64,000 nucleotides of DNA from Pempheris klunzingeri. Its lineage: Eukaryota; Chordata; Actinopteri; Acropomatiformes; Pempheridae. Below are positions 25,341 through 37,876 of the stretch, piece after piece. The stretch spans positions 6,098,175 to 6,162,174 of the forward strand of contig NC_092031.1 of NCBI RefSeq assembly GCF_042242105.1, in the 5' to 3' direction. The position numbers and the translations under genes are program-made. A model generated the notes under the pieces. The model was not told where the DNA came from, ran no database searches, and saw nothing but the letters and a program-made list of their open reading frames with translations. Position 1 is the first letter of the stretch. Each line of letters opens with the position of its first letter.

Positions 25341-28300
25341 TTAGTTCTTAGACGCTTGTGTGGATTCAAGAAACTCCTTCGCTGCGGACGACAGATTTTG
25401 CACCAGCTGCCTGACCACGCCCTCCTGCTCTTTGGCCCAGGATAGGCCGTTGTCCACGGCGACGTTGACCGGCAGGCACATGGCTTCCTTCTGCAGATCA
25501 GTCAGCCGGCAGGCCGCGGCAACTCCGGCCAATCCCAGAAGCAGCAGGAGGAGGAGCTTGAACAACAGGCCAACGAGGGAGCGTCGAGGTTTAGGCGCAG
25601 ATTCCACAGCGACCTTTTTATCTGCTGAGGTGAAGAGAATGGTGACATTAATTTGTTTTTAAACCATTAAAAACAAACAGCACACTACCTAAGAATCACC
25701 AACACTAATTAATTACAGAAGACAGCTCCTGGGATGCAAGAAATAACAAAAGTATCACTAATGCTTCAAATATTTACATGTTCACTGTGGTCAAACAAGT
25801 CTTAGGTTTTTTTTAATAACACACAAACAACTTGAAGCCAACAGCTTTCTCAAAGGAAAATCATCCAAAAAGCTGAATCATCCTAAACTACTGATGAAGT
25901 TACTCAACTGGCAGCATTATGCCCTTAATTCTTACGGCTAATATCAAACTGGTGTAAAGAAGAACTTTCTGCCTCATATAAATTAGATTTTAGAAAGTCT
26001 AGTACATGTTGTGTTGGAAATACTACAAGAAGTTGTCTCTTACCAAAAGGCAAATCCATGTCGCGGAAAAGTCTTTGTAAAACCACGTTTTTCTTGTAAT
26101 GAGAAATTTGTGTTTTCTAAACTGATGTTTGTACAACGCAAATCCATCAAGATCTCTGATAAACCATGCTCCATTCACTAAACGTTGTGTTTTTCTGTCT
26201 TCAAAAGGGCGGTGCTTGAGATCGTTTCTGGTTCCTTTATATATAGTCCTTTAACTACTCATGTGACTGATATTCCCATAAACAACTAGTGAATAAAGCT
26301 CCGTATACCGGAGAAATCTGATGGCCTCCCAGTGTGTTCGTTCTTAGAATAAAAAAATATTCTCATGACTTTGTGAATTGTAGATTTCAATGAGAGAGGT
26401 GCATTATACAGATCTTTAGTCCCACCTGCTGCCTGTCCGTTGTTCTTCTTCTTCTTCTCCTCGTTCTTCTTCTTCTGTTGTTCCCGTGCAGCTGCAGCGG
26501 CCATTTGAGCATTGTACTCTTTCCTCCTCCTCTCCTTCTCCTCCGCCTTCTCCCGTTTACGGGCTTCCTTCTCTCTGGCCTCCCGCTCCCTCTGCTTCGC
26601 CTCCCTCTTCTTCTCCAGCTCTGATGGAGGGATGAAGAAAAACATGTTTAGAAGAGATGCAGTCATTTCACCATCACATTGGTTCATAACAGGACATTAA
26701 CATAACTGCATTTCAGGAGGCTTGTTTCCGGCCTTCTCTCAAATTAAACACACTTTATCCTCTAAACCTCAGCAGATGAAACTCCTTTGAGGCTAGAAAA
26801 GTGCAGTCAACAAACAATTTTTTCTACACTATTATTCACCTCACGACCTGTTTAGAGGCCAGATTCCTGCGTTGAGAGCAACTGGACTCATAATGTCTCA
26901 TAATGTCATATGTAATAATTTATCAGTCATGGGGCCACTTTTCTATACAAGACGTACTTTTACTTTTGATACTTTAAGTTAATTTTACTGATGTTATTTC
27001 TAGGATTTTTAATGGAGGACTTTTACTTTCACACTGATGTATTGGTACGTCTGAGTACTTCTTCCAAAACTAGTGAATTGCACTAGTTAGAGACAGTTTT
27101 CTACAATGAGATACATATTGGTGCTATTTTGAAGCTCAGATAAAGCTCTGATACTCACCTTTTTCCTTCAAAAGGCGTTTCTCTCGTGCTCGATCAACAT
27201 CATCCTGGATAGCTTTCATATGCTGCAGGACCTGGAAGAAAATGATCTTTAGTTTTAGATACCGTCTACTGCTTTGTTGATCACTTCTCAAACACTTTTC
27301 TCTCTGTCTCACCTTGATGGCACATTGTTTGCACTGCTTCTCATCCAGACAGTCTCCTGCTGCCTTGGCCAGGTTGGCCTCCAGCGGGTTATCCTTCAGA
27401 TCCAACCACTTCAGACTCTGAGAACAAACACACACTGCGTAAAATAGCTGCAGTTACAGACAATATTTCTTCAATAAGATTAATATCAATCTGATAAAAG
27501 ATTCTAACTCAACTGTTACATGAATGCCAAATACAATGATAAAAACATTTAATCAGAATATAACTTTTTTGACGTGCAAAGTGGCTCCGACTGCTGTGAA
27601 GCGTCTAATCTGCTGGAAATATCACAGAAGAGGAAGAAGACGCCGCTGTGACCCCCATGTGGGGAAAACATATGCTTCTGCAAGAATACATTTATTCCAA
27701 CCACAGAGAAAAGACTGGAATAAGTTGGGTGGTTGTCGGGCACTAATATTTTCCTACTGAACAGATCAAAAGGTTTACAGCACGCCGCTCAACCCGACTA
27801 TAAATTACTTCTGATCAGGCTCTTCTAATTGAGGTGGTTACATGTGGTATTTTTATTCCGATTATGAGTGGACTATTAGAGTCCATGTAAACGCAGCTAG
27901 TGACAGTCAGCACTAGTCTAAATATATCAGAAAGAATTCACCATCAAAGGAATACGTTGTTTAGATTGATTACGCCGTCATGTCTGTATGCTGAATATGA
28001 AGCTCAGACTGTTAAAATTAGCCAAGCTCGGCAAACAAATGAACAGTTAACAGTCTGTCATTAACAACAAGTGTACAAATGTAACATGATCGAACAGTGT
28101 TTGTGTCTGGCGCCCACCCTGAGCTGAGAGAAGCTGACAGGCAGGACAGTCAGCTTGTTGTTGTACAGGTCCAGATGTTGAAGGCTGGTCAGGTTCCCCA
28201 CGTCATCTGGCAGAGACGTCAGCTGGTTTTTGCTCAGATCCACCTTCACCAGGTGGGTCAGGTTGCAGAACTCAGGCTACATGACAGAAACCAAAGAACA

Positions 28301-29281
28301 ACTAACATAAGCCTTTAAGTTCCTGCTTTTGTTGGTGTTGGTAAATCTACATGTTAAGTTTGATGTTAGCAGGCTAAGTGACAGGCAGCTTTAAAGAGGG
28401 TTAAGACCCATGTAAATACAGGATGTTCCTCCTTGGAGAGTCTTTTCTCACTGATTCAGGTTAAGAAAATGTAACAAAATATTCCTTTAACGGGGGAAAA
28501 CAGTGAGAAAGCTCAGGAAGCGCTACGAAGGACGGATCAAAAGACAAAATAACCTTAGATTCACATTAACCCCGACTACATTTGGGCTAAACCCCTTTCA
28601 CTTAATGTTATACACGTAGGAGGCTAGATATTTAATGTAACTCACCCTTTTAACATCCACAATACGAAGCCTTACCTCCTAAGTATTATGTCTGTTTAAG
28701 ACAGTGGGGTCAGTGGATACAAAACAATGAAAAAAGGGACACATTTACCACTTCAGGCCTCTAAAGACTCCTAATATGAGACAGTCAGAGAAGGTGATAT
28801 CACTATGTTTGACCACAACATGTGATGAGGGATCATAAGTACACACTGCTTCATTTTCAGGGGTCGCAAACCAAAAAACAGGCTGAGAAAATAGAGATTT
28901 AACAAGTAGAAAGGCGTGTTTTAGTGCACCATGACTGTGTTTGGACTTACAGGAAGGGAGGTGATGTTGTTGCAGGACAAGTCAACAACAGTTGCTTTGG
29001 TGAATAGAGCCTGTGGGAGAAAGCACAGCATGGCTCATACACTTAATTAGCATTTTAACCAAGAAACATGCAACCACGGCATGGCAGCCTTACGGTTAAA
29101 GTTACATCAATGCAGTGAATGTTTAATTTTACAGTATTTTCACACTCAAACTGAGGGAGAGGCATTATGAGTAACTCACCAGCTCTCTGACTGGCACCTC
29201 AGTGAGGTTACACAGGCTCAGGTCCACCTCATTACCACTGATTTTATCCTTCAGGTTCAACACTTTGCTGTTTTTACTCAT
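25341..29281 (-). CDS. lrrc59: Leucine-rich repeat-containing protein 59
   Basis: LRRC59 is a tail-anchored ER/nuclear-envelope protein that binds ribosomes and helps import of FGF1. Seven exons in transcript order: 29180-29281, 28951-29010, 28118-28276, 27313-27417, 27159-27231, 26426-26620 and 25341-25624. They join to 325 codons. The start [20 protein letters not shown] is conserved. Leucine-rich repeats run over about residues 20-130 ([42 protein letters not shown]). A Lys/Arg/Glu-rich coiled coil follows (about 150-230, [20 protein letters not shown]). One membrane helix near 247-270 is made of [18 protein letters not shown], and a short lumenal tail ends STQASKN. Length is close to mammalian LRRC59 (307). 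The donor of exon 6 (gcag|gtggga) was chosen because it restores phase with exon 7. Confidence 0.95.
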
Positions 29282-31163
29282 TCTGGAGTCTGTGGGAACA
29301 GTTAAAGTGAAGAATAAACACACACGAGAGGGAATTTTGAGCCATTTCCCCCCAGAGTTTGTACTACAGATACACTTCAGACTAGCAGACACACTGTAAC
29401 GTTGCTGTTTTACATGACTTCCGCTCACCTGAAGTGAGAGCTGAGACGAGGCTGCGCTCAGGTTTGGCAAACGAAGGAGAGGAAACGAGTGGTCCAACTT
29501 CTAAATGTGGGTGAAGTTGCTGGAAAGGCTGTGAGGTGCTGGTGAGTCTGTGAATTTGGCAGCACTGACTGCCTCAATGAAAATCCACGTCACTGATTGA
29601 CCCACAGCGTTGAAGCGTCGGAGCGAGCAGCGCCACCTGCAGCCCCGGAGGACAAAACACACACTACAAACTAGAACTACTGGGAAATAAGGACTTACAT
29701 CTTCAAGCTCAGTGCTGAAAACTAACCAGGTAGCAATACCACTGTATCGCATGTATGTCCATCCTGGAAGAGAGATCCCTCCTCTGTTCTCCTCCTCTTC
29801 CATTTTAAAGAGTTTTCCTTATCTGAACCAGGGGTCTAATGATAGAGGGTATCTATAAAGCCCTGTGATTTATGCTATTGGGATGTATACATAAAACCAA
29901 CTTGACTTCTTAAGACTTTCTTTCCTTTGTATTTGTACAATCGAGGGTAACGCCATGGACGTCTTCTAGGAGAGACAGTCTGAAAGCATGATCTCTGTGA
30001 TCCCCATTTGTATGATTCTTCAGTTTTAAACCACAAAAAAGCTGAGAGCATTCTCCACTGCGGATTTATTTAAAGCGGCTGTAATCAATATTGTTATATT
30101 AACAATGGATCTCATGACTCTGTTTATGTGAAAGGGGTCACTCTTAGATTTGAACCCCTTCAGCTCTGAGGAACACTTCAGCATCTTTAAGCTCATTGAT
30201 TTGGTTTCATGGCTGAAACTTTACAGCTCACTCTCACAGACACACACACACACAAAGAAATAACTATAAGATAATAGCTTTTGTTTTATTGTTTATTTCT
30301 GCATGACAAAGAGACTGATACACGTCTTCAGAGCCAGTATAGACAGCAGACATGCAGATTGTTGCTCCATTATGAATCCATAAAGCAGAGTAATGCAGAT
30401 GTGAAATAACACCACAGAGAGACAACCGTTTTATCTTCAGACTATCACAGATGTGCTGCAAATTGTTAAAGGGGCACTGGACCAGTCTTCCCTGCCAAAG
30501 TCACTTAACTCATCACAGGAAGTTTAAGATCACTCAAATCCTTGACTGACAGCCTGCATTACAAACTGGAGACTTGATGCATACTAGTTACTTAAAAAGT
30601 GAGGATGGATATTTGATTTTTTTTTGGTTACATTATCGCCTTGGAACAATATATAGCAATGTCAGTTAACAGAGCTTAAATCAGATTCCTGCAGGAGCCA
30701 AACAAAGCTGAGAGAGCATGTCTGATATGAATTTTCTTTAACTACATGCAGTATTTTTACATTTACTCTCTTACATATTTAAATGTGAAATGTTGCAAAC
30801 GCGTGCATGCTCAATTGTCTAAAAATATTTGTATTGGTCTAACACTTGATGACATGATAGCGTACTGAAACATTATAATACAAGAAACCACTGTCTGAAG
30901 CATGCAAATGGCAGATGTGTGTGGTCACAATAAAACTGACAGATTAAATATTATCTGTGTTTATATCAGCTTTGCTCAAGCAGCAGAAGATGTGAAAAGG
31001 AGATTAGATGTCTATGCTATGTGGAAGTAAGTGTAAAGTTAGTCTTTGTAATCATCATGACTTCACCTCTGCGCAAACTGAACTTCACTTATCATGCTAA
31101 TGCTAACTTCTGGGAACTTTAAGTTAACCATACAGTCTGTTTCATTTCAGTTTAGCACTATTG
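29282..31163. other. Intergenic region between LRRC59 promoter and channel copy A
   Basis: The LRRC59 5' UTR and promoter lie at 29282 onward. The 3' UTR of channel copy A enters from the right; TTTATT at 30286-30291 (AATAAA on the minus strand) is a possible signal for it. No other gene recognised. Confidence 0.5.
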
Positions 31164-34100
31164 TTAGTCTGCAATAATCCAGCTGAAAGACATAGAGACT
31201 AAAAACACGCTGGTAACTATGATGTAGGAAATGAAGTAAACTTTGTTGATTGTTTTAGTTATTCCAGTCCAGTAGCCGGGCTTCCTCTCTTCCTTCTTTT
31301 TTTTCACCACCTCCTTCAGCTCATACGAGAGCTTTTCAGAGTCACAGAAGTCCTCCATCAGCTGCCTGCTGCTTCCCTGAAAAAATAGTTTAAAAACTGT
31401 GGTTAAAAAAACTGGATTATGCTGCTACATTTGACAATTATATTTTTCTGTGTCAGCTGTTATTTTTGTGTGTGGAACTGCACAAATGGTAAAAGTAATA
31501 AAGTACAAACACCAGAATTAAGTTGTGCAGCCTCAGCAATTTCATGAATTTCGTGCAACATTGCAAACCCTAATTTTATGGTTTCTTGCAAGTTGATTTA
31601 TTTCTAAATACAAAAAAAAATCTGTGTATAACCTATCATGACAATAGGTGCTATTCCATCTACCTGCTTTTAGGGGTTTGAATTGAATTTGAATTAGAAT
31701 TGAACTTAATTTGGGTTCAGTTTTCAAAAGTGTAACTTAATTCTTACCTCTTTGGACACTAGCAGCAGTTCAGATGATTTTTCACCAGGAGACAAATCAC
31801 AGACAGAGGCACATTGAATCAACTTATGAACATCTTAGCAGATGCATTAGACACAGACAAGGTTCATGCATATTCTAAATTACACAATTACTCATTTTGT
31901 ATTATCAGTTTAACATGTTCCTGGTTCAGATAATCCATTTACAACATTAAATTGTTGTATTTTGTAACTATTCTAAATTCATTGTTTACTTTTCAAAAGA
32001 CATGACCAATCGTATTATTTTGTCTCTGTGCTTATTATCTCTCATATTATATTGTGGGCTTTACTCTGTGATTCACAAGCTACTGGACAAAAAAAAACAT
32101 GTAATCAAGCTAGATAAAGTTATGAAAAGTCAGAGTAAATCAGAAAAGGACAACGTAGACCAGAGCTAATTTGGTACAGAAAACCAAGGCTTCCTCCTCT
32201 GGTGATAAATCTCACTCCTGTTTGCATATGGTTATTTATGGTGGAGGGATGGTCAAGGGAAACTATGTGTAGCTCTGGGGACGATCAAGATATAATAAAA
32301 AAAGCAAACAAACAAAAAAAATGTAAACACAATCACACCCCAGCCACTCTCTCTCTGATGAATGATGAACAGTCCCTTATGAAAGGTTTGTTTGTCCCCA
32401 CGTTACTCACTCAGGCTTTGGTCTTCAAGTGGCTCGTTGTCCTGGGAGTCTTTGCTTATCAGATGCATCACCAGAATCGTCTCCAGGAGGCTCAGCATCA
32501 TCAAACCAAAGCTCCCGATGCAGTAGATAGCTGAAGACAGAAGGCAGCATCATTAATGTGGACAAATAACCACACTCTGACTCAGTATATGTGCTTTTAC
32601 TGCTCGTATGAAGTACTGTCTGATAAACTACCAATGAGTGGAATCCTGTCTGAAGAGAAAGGCAGAATATCATTGAGAATAAGCTGCATCACAGTGACAG
32701 CGAGCAGCACAGTGACCTTGAAGCCGAGCTTCTCTCCTCCGCTGTCTGACATCAGGAAGGAGGCCAAGTCCAGACACAAGAAGAACAGGACGGGCAGCAT
32801 TAAGTTGACAACGTAGAGGGCAGACCTCCTCTTCATGTTGATCTGTGAAATTATGTTCATGGGTCAGGTTGTTAACTCATACATTTGACACAGGCTAAAC
32901 GGAAAGAGCTACAGGTATCATGGGTATGTGGCACACAGGTTGCAGGAACAAGGTCATTTGTCCCAAACAGCTCATGTTTGGTACAACAGTGGTGCAAGAA
33001 GCACTCAAATCATTTACTTAAATACAAATAATAATGAGGAAGAATAGATTCTGCTAGTCAGTAGCAGTGAAATATACTGCAGTATCTAAACTAACAGTAC
33101 TTATTGGAAGAGGAATAATGTCAGGAGAAACCATCTTTAAAATTATATTTTCATATTTTCTGATCGATTATAGCAACAAAAGATAGTAAGAACAAAGGAG
33201 AGGGATGAAGGAGATGAGGAGGATGAGGAGTTACTAAACAAATTAAAGAAATATAGAAAGAATACACAGTAAAATGATGGACTGAATGAAAGGAGAGAGG
33301 TGAAGGTAAACAAAGAAAGAAGGAAGGGAGGCAGAAAGTAAGGAAAGAAAGACACTTTCTATTTTTGTGGCAGAGCCACGACCAGCACAAGCAACCCTCC
33401 ACTAGTTTATTCTCCTGACCTTGAAATGTGCTTTGCTGTGTGGTCATAGAGCACTGATGGGAAAAAGCAGTAAGTGTTTTATTTAAATGAGTCAGCTGAT
33501 GCTAGTTTGGTGAAAGATTGGATGTTATAGCACCAGGCATCATGTCTAAAATGTAAATAAACTTCCAAATTTCCAAACAGTAGATGCATTTAAAACAGCA
33601 TAAAAACATTAACTTACACATTAATTAATTTCCTTCTCCTTATTAAGCACCCCTTCAAGAATTACCTCATTTTTTTATTTAATCATATAACCAACATGTT
33701 TTCCTCACGCCTATGTGATAATGGGACGGGCATGTCCATGTCTGTCCAGTGCAGCTATTGGTCCAGGGTGTGTGTTATATTCTATATGCTCCTAGTGCCT
33801 TGCATTATTTTTGTAAATTGCTGCTGTCAGAGATCTTTTATGGAGTAACAAAAGATGTTTCACTCTGGCATACAGTGAAAGAAAATAGAAAGAGTCACAA
33901 AATGGAAACTTGTAATTTTATTTTCCACTTCTGTGTGTCTGTATGCAGAAATACTTACAATGTAAACTAGCACGCTTTGGTTAAAGTCGAAGTTTTGGAC
34001 GGTTGTGTGGGATACTGTTATGTCCATGAACAGCCACTCGTACTGTGTCCGCATCAGCTTTCGAGACAAGTCCGTGATCATTGAAGAGTTGAGATACTCA

Positions 34101-36756
34101 ACAAGGTGTATTTCCTTGTCTAATGGGGGAGATAAAAAAATAAATATGAGGTTTCGTTGCAGGTTAGCAAACACTTAACATATAGTATGTGTGTTAAGGT
34201 GACTATAGCTTAAATGTCATCACAGCACTATGTATTATTAGAACCACGTAAGTGCAAACAACATATAAGGCCATTAAAGCACACACATGCATTCAAACTC
34301 AAACAACTATGAGAACACGCAAATAACTTCTAAACCTCTTAAACACAAAGGTTTACAGGCTCACCAGAGTGTATGACAGACTTGAAGGAGAGGTTGCAGC
34401 TCTGAATGTCAAAGGGGAATTTGAAAACGCGCATCCTGCAGGCGCTGACCACCACGTGATTGTTTGTTAATTCAATGTAACTACTGTTGTGAAGGATGAG
34501 ATAAGAAATTGGAGGATTTTTGTCCTTCTCTGTCCTGAATGAGGACAAACACACACATGTATGTTTTAGACAGCATCTCACAGATCTATTATACTGAACA
34601 AAGTAAGTAAGTAACATGCAAAATACATTGAAAGTGAGCAATGAATTATGACGCAAACCATATAACCACAAGACTCTCTTACATTTCCTGTCTGAATCTT
34701 TATAATCACTATCAAATACTGCGTCTGAAGTCACTCACCACTCACTGTATAATAAACAGAACCGATGCTTTAAGCTGCTCTATTTCAGCTTGTAAAATCT
34801 CCATCTCACGGCGAGAGGGAGCTGGTTCCTTTGCTTTTTTGTGGTCTGGGCTACTGTGCTCGGTATGTGACCTGTCTTTGTGCTTCTCCTGCTATCTGCA
34901 GGAACCAGACCTTCAATGAGCAAGCACAGAGGATGAAAGGTCATCCCCAAACAGGAGGCCTTCCACCTGGTGCAGCCTGTACTGTCTCCCTGAGAGTACC
35001 AAATGCTACAGTTGATATATGGGTCATACAGGGTGTCCCTAACACACCCAGACACTATGGGCTCCACATATCAGCATCATTTGAAGTCAAACAAGAGGTC
35101 AGGCTGGGAAATCTGAGCGAGAACTGTGACGAGGCAACAGGATGTGAATCTGAACCTCTAGCACACAAACACATGGCTAGCCAGCCTAAAACAACCTGCT
35201 TGTCCGTTAACACTGATTGCAATTGTAGCAGGTAATCTGAGCAACTCTTTCTTTTTTAAAGATAACAGATATATTCAGCATGGATGCAAGAATTTGTTGA
35301 GCAGGTTTGAACAATTAGTTAACACAGCAGGAGTTATGGAGGGTGGAGCCACTAGTTGGTGTTGCATCAGTTTAATCTTGTTTGGCTTTGATAAGTAAAA
35401 ATACAATACATATGTGCAATAAACATTTCTGTGAATAAATATGCCTGAATGCTGTTGCTAAACTGTCACGTCTGGGCCTTTAAATGCTTAATTTCATAAC
35501 TGTAACGTGATCCTCCATTGTTAGTTATGAGTGTAAGTGGATTTGTGGGTGCGAAAGCACGACCATTCTTTCAGACTTACATCTCCAAAATAGTAATATC
35601 TGGTTTCCACAACACTTCGGCAGGAAGAGAAAATTTCTCAATACCACAGAATTCATTAGGATCCCATGAAACAGGCTCACTCTTCCACCACTACAAAGGC
35701 AAAAGGAGAAAAATCACATTCAGCAAAATAAATTTGAGTTACCCAGCAGAGTGACAGGTGGGGATTCATTCAATCAAAAGATCTTTCTCACCATATCAAT
35801 CCAAATGTAAGTGACCAATTGCTGGTTCTTTTCCCTCTATGACCAAAGAAATATAAGCAAAAATCTTTAGAAATTCAGTGTTGCAAGTTACAATACAAGT
35901 TTGCAAACATGAGGGTTCATATGACACAGTTTTAAAACTACGAATAAACAAAAATCACTTTAGTTAACAGTCAGATTTACACTAGAAAGCACTCAGTGAG
36001 CACAAACCTGCACCGAGGCTGAACAAAATATATCAATATCTGCTATTTTATTAAAGTAGCAGCATTTAGACATTGTTAAACTGCATTTCGCTACCAATCA
36101 GCCAATCAGCATGATTGCATTACCATGATTTTTGAATAATATCTTCTGTTCTGGAATATTTGGATTTGAAACAAATGTGTAACTGTGGAAAATGTCATCA
36201 AAAAACTATTAAGTAGCCCATGGTCAAACATTTCTGAAGATACAATATGATTATGAGATAACCTGTTACAGCGCAGACGAACAAGGAAATGGAATCTATA
36301 TAACCTCCTTGACAGAAGATATAATAGTCATTTAAAACTAGAAGCAAACCACTTACCACATCTAGAATGGCAAAGAGTAGCACATCCACGTATACCTCCG
36401 TGGGTTGCATGTAGTTTTTAACAGGCCGGGTCATGAAGAACAGGTCTTTGTTTTTGGTCAAATTCAAGTGCTCTAAAACTTCAACATAACTGCAGTTACG
36501 CTCGAAGGACTCCCCACCTACAGCAAAGACATCAAGACACACTTTCTATGAGACAGTTTACTGTTAAAAGGAAAGAAATCATGATATTACTAGCATGTCC
36601 CCAATTGTCCATTTAAACTAGAACTTCAGAGCAGCAATGTTTGAGTTTATCTTCACTCAGTAAGTTATATCTGTATCTGCTTCTGAATTAATCACTGTGA
36701 GAGACAGGAGAAGCCTTACCGATGAGGAGGAGCAGAAAGAGGAAGCCAGCAAGCAT
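31164..36756 (-). CDS. 5-HT3-receptor-like Cys-loop channel subunit, copy A
   Basis: Ten exons in transcript order: 36720-36756, 36357-36517, 35792-35836, 35581-35690, 34365-34534, 33959-34119, 32632-32842, 32411-32530, 31748-31833 and 31164-31376. They join in phase to 437 codons. Layout: signal peptide MLAGFLFLLLLI; extracellular domain with WKPD (loop A region) and Cys-loop CRMRVFKFPFDIQSC; M1-M3 in exons 7-8; a short cytoplasmic loop; MA helix and M4 ending FSWIIAD. M2 begins GGEKLGFKVTVLLAVTV with Glu at -1', Gly at 2', Leu at 9' and Asp at 20', a cation-channel pattern. After the Cys-loop the text is NLSFKSVIHS where 5-HT3A has SLTFTSWLHT, so the serotonin-contacting loop-B Trp is Val. 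The loop-D Trp is kept (TYIWIDM). The exon 9 acceptor (gctaag) is weak and the exon 7 donor is gtagtt. The ligand is unknown. Orthology to named htr3 genes is not settled. Confidence 0.87.
34750..35240. other. Unassigned extra sequence in copy A intron 4
   Basis: This intron is longer than in copies B-D and has an open plus-strand reading at 34831-35235 that matches no family I know. It may be an inserted repeat fragment. No function is proposed. Confidence 0.25.
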
Positions 36757-36860
36757 CGTGAGTGCAGGACCACTGAGAATCGAAAGGCTGTGAGAGGTCT
36801 GTACAGCATCAGTACATCCCTGTCAGCTCTGAGCTGTTCACATAGATTACCTCACACGGG

Positions 36861-36903
36861 AAGAGGGCTGGGCAAACTGAATGACCAACTCTTAAATAAA
36901 TAG
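36861..36903 (-). promoter_or_regulatory. Conserved upstream block, copy A
   Basis: On the minus strand it reads TTGGTCATTCAGTTTGCCC, then AGCCCTCTT, about 105-130 nt before the copy A ATG. It is preceded by an AT-rich TATTTATTTAAG that could serve as a TATA box. Related blocks precede copies B, C and D at a similar distance. Confidence 0.5.
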
Positions 36904-37876
36904 TTGTTGTGGACATTTTCATGTCTTCAGAAAATGAACAGTTATTATATATTGTATATCTTTAGTATAATGAGCAAACAAAACATTCAAACAGTATACA
37001 TTAACCACATTGCATTTCCACAGAGGACTTCACGATGAATCTTAAAGGAGCCACACTTAAGTTAGTTTATTATGTATTTGATAGACTCTCTGAACATTGT
37101 GCATATTATATATCATGGGCATATATATTACTAGACCTTTACAATACAACCAAATTGGTATCATAGGCTGATACAGAATATATGTGTTAGATATGTAACA
37201 ATGTACAGAACATGCAAACACTGAGCGCCATAAAACAATGTGCAAGGCAAGAGTCATGTGACATGAAGAAGATGGTGGCAGGGTTTTCTTTGTCAGCCTA
37301 GCTGGCTTGTGTGCTTGTTTTGTCCGAAGGTAATGAGTGAAGAAGAATGTCAAAAATCAAAAATCATCTGCTGTGTTCTTCCACCACTATTTAGTTCTGA
37401 TAAAGCAGAACAGTCATGTTAGTTAGCAAAACTTTTCAATGAAAAGATTATGAGACAAACTACCTTTAATGAACCCTTCAATAAAAGTTACTTTCAAATT
37501 CATCACAGAATTTTCCTATAAAATATGCCAACTAATATCAAATTTCATATTTTTTTTCCTGCATATATATCTGGCTTACAAATCATATGTTCTGTGTTCT
37601 CATTTGAGAAACCATACAGGACCCTGTATGGTGCAAACCCTCCAGTCGCCATTAAACCGTAGAAAAGGGCCCAACACGACGTAATTAAACAAACGGCTGT
37701 CAGACCTCAAATGAACAACAATGACGTGGAAATATGGTGGAAATACAAGGGGATGACTGAATGCAATTTAAGGTGAACCTTTTCATCTTACATCAACACA
37801 CTATAACTTAAAAAAGAAAACACACATGCAAGTTGACAAAAAGCGAGTTAATTCAGCGAACACTCACTTTTTAGCA
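36904..37876 (-). repeat. Copy B 3' flank, duplicated downstream of copy C
   Basis: Text such as ttttcatgtcttcagaaaat and tgtacagaacatgcaaacac recurs at 47.6-47.9 kb downstream of copy C, and in weaker form at 56.1-56.35 kb downstream of copy D. The tandem duplication therefore carried the 3' flank as well as the gene. Confidence 0.7.

Noticed and set aside
34831-35235. 134-codon plus-strand frame inside copy A
   Set aside because: No recognisable domain, antisense within an intron, and no splice or start context that supports it.
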